Positions 1 to 9,562 of a stretch of 64,000 nucleotides of DNA are shown in pieces; the stretch's first letter is position 1, and each line of letters opens with the position of its first letter. The notes beneath the pieces were generated by a model. The model worked only from the letters and a program-made list of their open reading frames with translations. It ran no database searches and had not been told where the DNA came from. Source of the DNA: Vicia villosa (taxonomy: Eukaryota > Streptophyta > Magnoliopsida > Fabales > Fabaceae); contig NC_081184.1 of NCBI RefSeq assembly GCF_029867415.1, positions 105,447,692-105,511,691 on the forward strand, given 5' to 3'. Made by a program: the position numbers and the translations under genes.

Positions 1-495
1 CATACTCCAATTGAACAATCCAGAAACATTCATAGCATTGAAACAAAGCATGATATACAATCAAATTCACCTAAAGATGCATGAATTACTCTAATCGATC
101 CTAAGTTTAGAACGACATACCTGGGCTTATATGGAGGTGTTCTGGGGGTGTTGATGAAGAGTAACGATCCAGACACCTTCAGAATGCTTCAAGGAATCTT
201 TTGCACTCTTCAAATCCACTTGCAATGCCCTAATTCCCCAAAACCGATTCCAAGTTTTTGATGGTTTTTTTGTGTTCTTGCATATGCTTCTCTGCCCAGA
301 ATTTCGACCCCTAATCCTATGCAATGTCTTCACTACTTATAGGGGAATGAATTAGGTTAAAACAATAGTCCAAAAGATCTTTGAATCAATTATTTGCAAA
401 TTTGATTGAATCTTGATTTTTCCCTTTCCAAATTTAGCCAATTATGCACCTTCTCTTTCCAATCTCTTTGCACACGAAATTGTATTGAAAATATG
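1..495 (-). repeat. Fragment of an unrelated Ogre-type LTR (left flank)
   Basis: No protein domain is visible. On the minus strand there is a TATA-like box at 336-341 (TATAAG) and, about 215 bases downstream, a good splice-donor match at 121/120 (CAG|GTATGTC). The large Ogre LTR in this window has the same TATA-then-donor layout. The LTR of the tandem array starts abruptly at 496, so this stretch is best read as an older LTR that received the array. The matching target-site copy of ATATG (491-495) would lie beyond the window. The family assignment is inference. Confidence 0.45.
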
Positions 496-3039
496 TGTAG
501 CAACCTGCCCTAAAAATTAGCTTTTAGAGTCGCCACCTATTCTGAAGGGCGAATAGGAAACCCTACGCAGTATAGAGATCGGGGTAAGATACTATATTCA
601 GGTCGAGGGAAGGTGTTAGGCACCCTCAACCCTTTCCTAAAGGCTAGTATTCAAAGATGAAGGTTTATGGCTAACTGTCAAGGTTTTATAGCTAAAGAAT
701 CGGATATGGGGAAAATTGAGATTTTTAGGAAGGGGACTCGCCTTGTTACCAAGTGCCTACGTATCTCCTTAGGGAGAATCAGAGTCAACGTAGTTCGGGC
801 ACAGGATTGTACGCCTTAGAATTGATTATAGAGATTGTGTGAAGTTGATTTGAAATTGTTTTGAGGCTCTTCGAATTGCCTATCGCAGTTTGAATTTGAT
901 TTGAAAGGGCATTTTGAGTTGCCCAGGATAAAAATCCTGTAGTATCGTGGTTTAGTGTATTTTAGATGTTTCGGGCGTACAACCCTGATTTGGCACAATT
1001 AACCGTAATGATCAATAGGTTTGATCACCATAGTTAAAAGATTGGGGTTTTGCACCATTACCAATTCAAATCGATTGATTCGATTATCACTAATAATGAA
1101 TTAACGTATGTTATTATTTTATGAATTTGTATTTTTATACTGTTACCTCTCATAACTGATTAATACGATTACAAATAATAACAAATTGATAAGGTATGCT
1201 AATCATCATAACCAATAAGATGGTTAAAACCATTTAGCAAAATAATGTTTATTTTAATTTATAGGATTTGATTAATTAAATTAATCGATTATTAACCATC
1301 GCGACCAATAAATTTAGTCGAAACGAATAATAAATTGAATCCTAATATTTTGCCAAGAGCCAATGGGATTGGGCGAACCCTAATGTAGTTGCAATTTTTA
1401 TAGGGTTTTTGTGACTTAAAATTAAAAATAATTAAATGAATTAAATCGACATAGTCGAAACAATCGGAAAATCTAGTTCTAAACCCTAGTCATTCAACCT
1501 AACCCTAATTATATTCTAATCTTGACTAAATAAATAAATCCAATTAAATATAATTAATTAATATTCAATCTAAATAACTAAATAAAAATTAATAAAAATA
1601 AAATATGTAGAAGAACCTGGACCAGATCCTGAGTTGTGGGCTATTGAGTGTTCATGGTGCTCCTCCAACCTTGTGCGTTAGATCTGGACCTAGGTGCAAT
1701 CCTGTGGCTGATTGGCGAGGGCGTATGATGAACCCTGGAGAAGCAATGCACTAGATCTGAGAGACAAATTCGTTAAAAAATAATATGTCTTACGCTGGGT
1801 TCGAACCCAGGTAATGATGGTGAGAAGCGTCCGCCTTTAGCCAATAAACCATGGACCAATTGCTGATATCATTTAACACGCTGTGAATTAAATATGAAAT
1901 TTGTTGACTACATTCAAACAGCAGAAACGCGCGGATAGTGGCTGCACTTCGTCTTCTCCGCGACAACGTTCTTCATCCCTATCCCCTCTTTCCGAAACGC
2001 GGTCAATAAATGGAAAATAACGCCATGGTTCGACTTAAATTATCCTTCCGAACGTGATAGTACCCTTCACATTGTCCAATTTTGCTTCTATGAACGAATC
2101 CCAATTTCCACCTTCTAAACCCTAACAATGGTGGAATCTTATATATGCAACCAAACCTCAATTAAACATCCAGAAAGCTTCGAATCGTCCATACAAATTC
2201 AATGGTGTAGTCAAAATTTATTTAGAACGTGTAATCTGGCATAACCGAATCCACCAAAAGTTCGGCGAAAACGTGATGCGTTGGTCCCGGTTCTTGATGC
2301 TTCTGGGCTTGATAATGATTGGGATCTCTTCAAGAGATCCTTGGGAACACATTTGAATCCTTAGAACTCCTTGACTTTCCCTGCAACAAATGAAAAAAAA
2401 AACAGTTTTCCTTCCTTTTTTCGAATTCGGCCACAGCTTTGTGGAGCCCAAAAGAAACTCCCCTCTGTCTGCAATTGTTCTTGGTTTATATATCACTGCA
2501 TTAGGTCAACCAAAATGGAAAGAATTGATCATTGAGTGTGATTGAAAATTAATTAGAAATCTCATATAAACCTTCTCATTTTGGCCCATGTTGATTCTCC
2601 AATGAATCTCACGAATTCCCTGCAGAAAATGTTGTGTCCCATGTTTTTTTTCCTTTTTGGATTTCATTCACACTTCTTAATATTTATTTGGTAATTAAAT
2701 GAATAAAAACCTAAATAAATAAACAAAATATCATGTATTATTTATTTGGTAATTAAATGAATAATAACCTAAATAAATAAACAAAAATATTATGAAGTCA
2801 TGGAATGGTCCTTAAGGTTTTTTTTTTTTTAATAAAATCGTAAGTATACTCGAATTTAAATCGTGGGTCACATGTCTTTTCAAAACTTAAGTTTCACCAT
2901 TTTGCTCTCTTTTGAACTTTTACCGAATTTATAAGAGAGCGGGTTTGACAATAGAAATGTCAAACCCCATGACTCTTAATTTTGGCTTTTGATGAATTGA
3001 AAGACGCAGATTTGATCGGGCAAATTTTGGGGTATGACA
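496..3039 (-). repeat. LTR, copy 1 of the array family (3' LTR of unit 1)
   Basis: This LTR is 2544 bp. On the minus strand it starts TGTCATACCCC (3039) and ends GCTACA (496). It contains a TATA box TATATAAA at 2485-2492, a perfect 10-bp hairpin with a 7-base loop near its 5' end (2941-2967), a 19-base palindrome at 2322-2340, a direct repeat of about 65 bp at 2681-2790, a tRNA-like segment at 1797-1843 and a U5 copy of the primer-site core at 526-535. It differs from copies 2 and 3 (12767-15308, 30814-33355) by a scatter of single bases and small indels. Confidence 0.9.
1797..1843 (-). other. tRNA-like Pol III A/B boxes inside the LTR
   Basis: On the minus strand, 1843-1831 reads TGGCTAAAGGCGG, close to a Pol III A box. 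About 36 bases on, 1808-1797 contains GGTTCGAACCC, a perfect B box in a T-arm-like hairpin. The surrounding bases do not fold into a tRNA I can name. Copies lie at 14068-14114 and 32115-32161 in the other two LTRs. It is either a captured tRNA/SINE piece or an internal promoter-like signal. Confidence 0.45.
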
Positions 3040-3052
3040 GCTGCCCCTGTTC
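3040..3052 (-). other. Polypurine tract next to the 3' LTR (unit 1)
   Basis: The minus strand reads GAACAGGGGCAGC directly before the LTR start TGTCATACC. This is the expected site of plus-strand DNA priming. The same AGGGGCA core sits beside the LTRs of the other two Ogre-type elements in the window. Confidence 0.7.
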
Positions 3053-3648
3053 AATCTTCTTAAACCTGAAGAGTCGGATAGGCACGTCTGCCTATCGTGA
3101 TCTAAAGGTAGAAGATGATTGAACACTGAAAATGCCCTGAAATTTGCTTTTGTCGGGAAGAAGTTCTGTGGGGGATGGGCTTAGAGATGCCACCCAAGAT
3201 AAATACCCTCCTTCAGAATGTGAAGCAGATGCTTTCTGGAAGGAACCACTTGCTTTGATTGTAGTACGGCCTAAAAAGGCAACCTGAATTTTATGCAATG
3301 TTATGATGCATGCGATGTATGATGCAGTGGGCCTCTCAAAATAAATGAGAGCGATGTATGCATATGCATTATGTATGAATGAAGTATGTTAGTTGAATGA
3401 TGCATGATTGTTAGTTGAGATGTGTTAGTAGCTTTGAAAAGAAAGATAGAACCTTTGCTTGTTGTTGATGAAATTTTGGGGAACATCACTGCCGAGGGAC
3501 TAACGTGATAAACCCAGTTGAGGAATCGTTTGAAAAGTCTTGTATGCCTGGAAAAGCTCCTAGAAAGGATGGAATACGTCTTGAAGAAGACTTCCTGGAA
3601 AGGTTCCTGAAAAGGAATAGCGAGGACCTTTTGTTGGTTGTGTAATTG

Positions 3649-4150
3649 GCTTGCTATGGTCAGCAAGCTTCCGCAGCTTGTGAACCCCCACTTACTATAG
3701 TTCTAGTAAGTTTCCGTAGTTTGTGAACCCCCACTTACTATAGTTCTAGTAAGTTTCCGTAGTTTGTGAACCCCCACTTACTGTAGTTCTAGTAAGTTTC
3801 CGCAGTTTGTGAACCCCCACTTACTATAGTTCTAGTAAGTTTCCGTAGTTTGTGAACCCCAACTTACTATAGTTCTAGTAAGTTTCCGCAGTTTGTGGAC
3901 CCCAATAGGATTGCTTGCTATAGTTCTAGCAAGTTCACCTGCACCAACAGGGTTATCTGCGAGCGTTATCGCAAAATTTACCTGTACCACCATGGTTATC
4001 TGCGAGTGTTATCGCAGAATTTACCTGTACCATTTTAGGCTAATTTGCTATGCTCATAGCAACTTCGTCTGCACCAAAGGAATTACTTGCCATGGTTCTG
4101 ACAAGTGTACCTGCATAAGAGTGATCGCCTGCTATAGTTCTAGCGAACTT
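3649..4150 (-). repeat. Hairpin array I, unit 1 (five 43-bp repeats plus diverged hairpins)
   Basis: Five near-identical 43-bp units begin near 3691. Each holds the inverted repeat CTTACTA / TAGTAAG around a 6-base loop. Flanking and diverged members keep the fold with different stems: GCTTGCT/AGCAAGC (3649-3668), CTTGCTA/TAGCAAG (3914-3933), TCTGCGA/TCGCAGA (3999-4018), TTGCTATG/CATAGCAA (4045-4062) and ACTTG/CAAGT (4085-4106). Spacers carry a recurring ACCTGCACCA-like word. The array lies about 600 bases from the PPT, in the 3' UTR of the minus-strand element. Units 2 and 3 have nine 43-bp copies each. Confidence 0.85.
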
Positions 4151-4589
4151 ACCTACATGAAAAAGATTCACCTGTTTTGGAGACTCACGACTATAGGGTC
4201 GGCGAAAATACACCTTTCACAACACGAGGGTTGGAGACTAGGCTTTTGTAGTGTGATTTGGATTTTGATGTAATAGTCAGACGGGAACTGACTACCAGAC
4301 GGGAACTGGATTTAATGATTTTCCAGGACGAGAACTGGACTTTGAACTGGTTTGGATTGCCAATAAAAATTGGGCTTTTGTGATATGTATATGCTAATGC
4401 TAATGCGTATGCATGTATGCTAATGCTGATGCAATCCCATGGTTTTATCTCCTCAAACCCATTGAACTTGTTTATTCCATGCTTGCACTTATACCCTGAC
4501 TACGCTTATGCTGGCTTTGTAATGTTTATGTATGCTTATGCTTATGCATATGTTTGGTTGACGTAATGAGTGGAACGAAGTAATGTCTT

Positions 4590-5240
4590 CTGTAAGATTA
4601 CCTGAAAAGGTCTTTTTGGAATGGAAGTGAATGTTTGTCTTAAAGAAGACTATCTGAAATGATTTATCGAAATGGTAGCAATTTGTCTTAGAGAAAACCA
4701 CCTGTAAAGGCTCTTAGAGTAGATAGAAATTTGTCTTTAAAGAAGATCGCCTGAAAAAGTTCTTAGCAAGGAATGAAGAATGTCTTTAAAGACGACTACC
4801 TGAAAAGGTTGAAAGATGTCTTGAAGAAGACTACCTGAAGAGGTTCCTGAGAGGGATGATGGATTGTTTTTGAAAAAGACTACTTGAAAAGGTACTTAGG
4901 ACAAGAATGTCTCGAAGAAGACTACCTAAACAGGTGCTTAGAAGAAGAATGTCTTGAAGAAGACTACCTCAAAAGGTACTTGGAAAAAGAAATGTCTAAA
5001 AAAGACTACCTGAAAAGGTGCTTAGAAAAAGAATGTCTTGAAGAAGACTACCTCAAGAGGTACTTAGAAAGGTAATGTCCTGAAGAAGACTGCCTGAAAA
5101 GGAACTTAGAAAAGAAATGTCTTGAAAAAAGACTACCTAAAGAGGTTCTTGGAAATGGTGATAATTTGTCTTGCATAAGACAGCTTGAGGAAACTCCTAG
5201 AAAGGATCGTGAGATTCGTCTTAAAGAAGACCACATAAAG
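4590..5240 (-). repeat. Hairpin array II, unit 1 (about 14 units of roughly 42 bp)
   Basis: Units begin with GTCTTGAAGAAGAC or a variant (stem GTCTT/AAGAC, 4-base loop), followed by ACCTGAAAAGGT (stem ACCT/AGGT, loop GAAA on the plus strand). Loops vary (GTCTTTAAAGAC, GTCTTGCATAAGAC) while the outer stem mostly stays paired. Because 42 is divisible by three, a repetitive 63-codon frame arises on the plus strand at 4884-5075; I treat it as a by-product. Units 2 and 3 carry the same array at 17031-17681 and 35078-35728. Confidence 0.75.
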
Positions 5241-5514
5241 AGTTATGGTGTAATGTATCAACCAATGTATGTAATGCGTGATTTGTATGTATTTGTGTGA
5301 TGCTCCAATGGTAGGTTATTAATAACCAAAGCGTATATAGTTCGCTGGAGTTGCAGGCCTGTTTGCTAGGATGGGGTGTGATGCTAGCGCGATTTCCCAA
5401 TACCTGTTTTGTTTGAGCTCGGAAGATCGTAGTTAGGAGAAAGATTTTTTCGATGTTGTAAAGTGCGAGAACGCCTTTTTCCTTTTGTTGTGTGTCTTGC
5501 GGATTTGATATCCA

Positions 5515-5803
5515 TTGCCCCAGTATTGTCATGGAGAAAGATGCTTATGAAGGAAGTGCCCCAGGGAATAGCCTTGTCATATGCTTCGATGTTTAGATTG
5601 AAGGGTGTGCCCCTGATCTCCAGGTCATGGAAGGTTATCCATAGTGTTCTATCCTTTGAATTTGAATTCTTCCCATGTCTGACATGCCCCTGTTTGAGAT
5701 TGCTTTGAGATGTGCCCCAAGTCGATTGAACCTTAGGAAGACTGCCCCTAGTTAATAGGATGTTCGATTGTATGCCCCTGTGCTCCTTGAAATTTTTGCC
5801 CCT
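5515..5803 (-). repeat. Cluster of eight PPT-like motifs, unit 1
   Basis: The minus strand holds eight copies of GGGGCA, most preceded by CA or TA, at about 5515, 5557, 5608, 5684, 5712, 5743, 5773 and 5798. This is the same core as the real PPT at 3040-3052. They are 25-75 bases apart and embedded in otherwise unrelated sequence. A role as auxiliary plus-strand priming sites is inference. Confidence 0.6.
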
Positions 5804-6256
5804 GTTTAGGAGAACCCCCTAGATGTGGTTCCCCCGACTCCAGGGTCTTTATTAGAAATGATCACCTTTGATTAACCCATTTCGAGATTTCCTCGATGCT
5901 AAGTGTATACTCGTAGATGGTGTTGTACTTTTTGAGAAGTAGCTCCAATGGAATGCGTATGCAAGTTTTGAAATCGAAGTCCGTTATGAATTAGGACTGG
6001 ATGGTTTTGAAAAGAATGCTTGAAGAAGCATAGTGATTAGAAGTAGTTTTAACAAACATAGGAGTCAGTATAACAAATTCCTGCTTAATATGCTTTCGTA
6101 GTTAACCTTGCCTCAATTAGGACTTTTAAATGTTGTAACTTGGCCTGGTTCATGTTTTAAGAAACAATGGATATAAGGCTCAAAATTTTATTTATCCCAC
6201 CCCTTTCTCCTTGATGTTCTCCAGATCCTAAAAATTCGCCTAATCCAATGGATGTG
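5804..6256 (-). other. Non-coding internal sequence of unit 1, conserved block A
   Basis: There is no ORF of note. The part at about 6095-6240, which starts AACCTTGCCTCAATTAGG and ends near CCCACCCC, recurs in unit 2 (about 27455-27600), in unit 3 (about 36575-36720) and, diverged, in the gag-only element (about 50640-50775). 6252-6256 is the left ATGTG target-site duplication of the solo LTR. Confidence 0.6.
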
Positions 6257-6319
6257 TGTCATACCCCAAAATTTGCCCTCATATATTTGCAAATGTTATT
6301 TTATTTTGAATAATTGACA

Positions 6320-6384
6320 TAGCACAGTTGGTAAGGATTTGAGGTTAAAAGGTACAAGAGCGAGAGGTCCTGGGCTCGAATCTC
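6320..6384 (+). other. tRNA-like Pol III boxes in the solo LTR
   Basis: 6320-6331 reads TAGCACAGTTGG, a full match to the eukaryotic tRNA A-box consensus. 6373-6383 reads GGCTCGAATCT, close to the B box. Spacing is longer than in a normal tRNA and I cannot form a full cloverleaf. It sits about 65 bases inside the LTR on the LTR sense strand. Confidence 0.45.
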
Positions 6385-6828
6385 ACTTCTAACATTTCTC
6401 CTTTTTATTTGTTTTCTAATTTTAATTCTAACTTTATTTTCATTTATTCAAAAATCATAAAAAAATTGTATTTTTTTAATATTTTAATTTAATTTTCGCA
6501 CTAATTAAATATGCATTTTTTAAAATAGTCAATTTTCACTTTTATGCATTTTTTAGTCAAAAAATCACCAAAAATCACAAAATATTCAAAAAATCCAAAA
6601 AAGATAAGTTTTTAATTGTAATTCATTATTTTATGCATTTTTTAGCTAAAAAAAAATCAAAAATCAAAATAGTACTTTTGCTTAGCTTTTGGTCCAAGTC
6701 AATTGACATTAAAATTTATTTGATTTGATTCTCTCTATTAGATAAAAATCAAAACAAATAATTTTGTTATGTCAATAATATTAATGCTAATTTATTTTTC
6801 TCTTTTTTATTTTAACCTAACTTTACAC

Positions 6829-6836
6829 TATAAATA
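6829..6836 (+). promoter_or_regulatory. TATA box of the solo LTR
   Basis: TATAAATA is followed about 30 bases downstream by a plausible start region and a pyrimidine-rich leader (about 6870-6960). An intact TATA box means this solo LTR could still start transcription rightwards into unit 1. Confidence 0.6.
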
Positions 6837-7440
6837 TCACTAATTTTTACACATTAGGAGACACAACAACTTTCTAACCCTTATTCTCACATTCTCTCCC
6901 TCTTCTCACAAACACAAAAATTATCTTTTCCTCCTTCTCTCTAAGATCAAACTTCACTTTCTCTCATGAATACCATAACAACTTCATAGCTTGTTGAAGA
7001 ATATCAAGAACACTTTCAAAAAGAAACTCAAGAACACACCTCAGGTGGTGTTGTTTATTTTTTTTATTTATTTTTGTTAGTTTTTTTATTGGTTCAATTG
7101 ATGGCCAATGATTTTATATGAGGCCTCCCTTTTCAAAAGTTTTTCTCAATTTTAAATCTTTCAAAAGGTTTTGGCCAATGATTTAACATGAGGCTCCTTT
7201 TTCAAAAGTTTTTATAATCTTTCAAAAACCTAGTTTTGGCCAATGATGATACCTGAGGCCTGTTTTTTTTAAAATCATTGCTTTGGTCATTGTTGCTACA
7301 TTTTAGTTTAAATTATGCTTTTACGATCATAATCTTTTTTAAACTCTTGAAATTTTTTGCCCTTTTAGCCATGATCTAACTTTCTGAACCTTTCTTTATT
7401 TCTTGGGAAACTTTAGACTATATGAGGCCAAACCCATTTT

Positions 7441-7630
7441 ATAATATTTTTTATTTTATTATTGTAACTATTATCCTTACTAACCTTTTTTATTATAATA
7501 ATTATTATTATTAATTATTTTTTAATTACTTTTATTACTATTATTATTATATTATTGTTATTATTACTGTTATACTATTATTATTTTTATTACATTATTA
7601 TTATTACTATTATTATTCTTTTCTTTTCTT
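7441..7630. repeat. ATT-rich low-complexity tract
   Basis: This is an irregular TTA/ATT trinucleotide tract inside the solo LTR. ORFs across it in both directions are low-complexity artefacts. Confidence 0.7.
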
Positions 7631-7870
7631 TTTTTATGCAGGTACTTCCTTTGGCTAAAGAGGAGCAGTGCAGGAACATGGATTTACCATTATTAGGGCA
7701 TAAAGTTTTTGCCTCTTCGAAAACCCCATCAGGTGTCAATTCTTCCTTACACTTATTTGTTTGCTTCATTGCCCTTGAAAACCTTGGTAAAATTTCATTT
7801 TTAACCATTAACCCTAAAATATAGATGTTGTCCATTTTCATGAATTAGGGTTAGGAGTTTATCACATCAT

Positions 7871-8090
7871 TTATTTTTAGGCTAAATAATCATTTTTAGG
7901 CTAATAATTTATTTTTAGGCTAATTAATTTATTTTTAGGCTAGTAATTATTTTTAGGCTAATTAGTTTATTTTTAGGCTAGTAATTATTTTTAGGCTAAT
8001 TAGTTTATTTTTAGGCTAATAATTATTTTTAGGCTAATTAATTTAATTTCAGGTTTATTAATTTAATTTTAGGTTTATTAATTTTTAACC
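7871..8090 (+). repeat. Short tandem repeat built on TTTTTAGGCTA
   Basis: Nine copies of ATTTTTAGGCTA with 6-10 variable A/T bases between them are followed by two diverged AGGTTTATTA units. The array lies in the transcribed part of the solo LTR. The rest of the LTR to 9480 is T-rich sequence with TTGCC runs near 8830-8880; I see nothing coding there. Confidence 0.75.
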
Positions 8091-9562
8091 TCGTTTTCAT
8101 TTTTAGGTTATAATTTATTTCGCCTTAAACTAATTTTAGGCTAACTTTTAAGATTTAGGATTTATCACCATGAACACCTCATTTGCCTTCAAACCTTGAA
8201 TTTCTTTGCGATTCTCTTCTCACCTCATACTCCCTTGATTGTCACAGGCCTTTAATTTTAATTATCTATTTTATTTAAATTTCATTTTTATTTAAATTAT
8301 TTGTTTTTATTTTAATTTATTTTATTTAAATTATCTGCCTTTATTTAATTTTTGCTTTTATTTAATTTCTACTTTAATTTTTGCCTTTATTATTTTTATC
8401 CTATTATTTGCCTTTTATTTGCTGTTATTATTATTATTCTTTACACTATTATTTATAATCTCGCCTTTATTTTATTATTATTGTTGTGATGTTCTGCCAT
8501 GGATATTATTTACTTAATTATTTCTTTTGGTTGTCTCGCAAGTTTTTTGCCATATTATGTAACTGTTCACAGGATGTAATAGTAATTAGGGCATTTTATT
8601 TTTTGCCTTTTAATTCCCGCCTTTAAATTTCCGCCCACAGGTGTTTATTGTAATAGCGTAGGAACTTTTAAATTTCTGTCTTTGATATTGTTTATATTAA
8701 ACTGCGTGGTTAGTAATTTAGGGAGTGATAACCATGAATTGAACGTAGATCACCTAATTACAAGATAAATGTCATCGAAGTTAACCACATGATTGTGCAC
8801 CCACACACCTTTAGGGTAACCTCTCTTGTTGCCTATTGCCTTATTACTTGTTGCCCTGTTGCCTTAATTTTGTTGCCTTAAAATAGTCAAGTCCCTCGAT
8901 TCCGAGGATACCTAAAGCAAATGTTGCCTTCAAAGTTATTGAAACTCCTTCGAGGTTGCGTTATAAAAAAGAATTGTCCCCATTGCTAAGGTATCCTCGC
9001 ATGATGCCTAAAAAGATTAATGACTATTATATCCTTCCCTTAGACTACCTGCCCTCTTTATGGCATGGGACAGTCTTATGGCGAACGATACTCTCGATGA
9101 CCCGAACATCCAATTGAAAGGCTTCCTGCCCTCTTATGGTATGGATAGACCCTTTCACCCGAAAGGCTAAACGAACATTTTTTCGAACTTAGGGTAGTTG
9201 CTACTAATTGCTTGCTCTAAAATTCAAATCTTTTTCCCACTCTTTTCAAAAATCAAAAAGACTACGCTTATTTACAAGCTAAAGTTCTTCTTCAAAATCT
9301 TTTCTTATTCAAAATCTTTTCAAACAATTCAAACGTTTTCAAAGTGAGCTAAGCAATTAAGAGCCCATGGATAACCATGGATGCAAAGGGTGCCTTACAC
9401 CTTCCCTTTGCATAATTTACCCCCCGAACTCAAAATCTTTTTAAAAGGTATTTTCCTGTTCTTTTAGCCTTTCCGATATTTGGATAAAATAAAAGTCGGT
9501 GGCGACTCTTGCTTACCGCGACATTTCAATTATAAAAAGTCAGTTCACCGTATTACAATGTG

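Larger units (their letters stand above)
6257..9557 (+). mobile_element. Solo LTR of an Ogre-type element, plus strand
   Basis: A 3301-bp insertion starts TGTCATACCCCAAAATTTG and ends ...TTACA. It is flanked by the perfect 5-bp duplication ATGTG (6252-6256 and 9558-9562). The uninterrupted site is visible at about 27601-27615 and 36736-36750. It carries a TATA box at 6829-6836 and the U5 word TGGCGACTCT at 9500-9509. No internal region or second LTR is present, so an element was removed by LTR-LTR recombination. Its first 19 bases equal those of the array-family LTR, so the families are related, but the bodies differ and this LTR is on the opposite strand. Confidence 0.9.

Noticed and set aside
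1797..1843. Functional tRNA gene in the LTR
   Set aside because: Only the A/B boxes and a T-arm-like hairpin are present; acceptor and anticodon stems do not form.
3676..3900. Regular 43-bp repeats resembling a CRISPR array
   Set aside because: Units are contiguous with no unique spacers, lie in a plant retrotransposon and have no cas genes; this is a minisatellite of hairpins.
3893..4273. 126-aa plus-strand ORF present in all three units
   Set aside because: It runs through the hairpin repeats on the antisense strand and resembles no protein; conservation follows from the units being near-identical DNA.
4884..5075. 63-aa repetitive ORF on the plus strand (also 17325-17516, 35372-35563)
   Set aside because: It exists because the 42-bp repeat keeps one frame open; it is antisense to the element and has no start context or domain.
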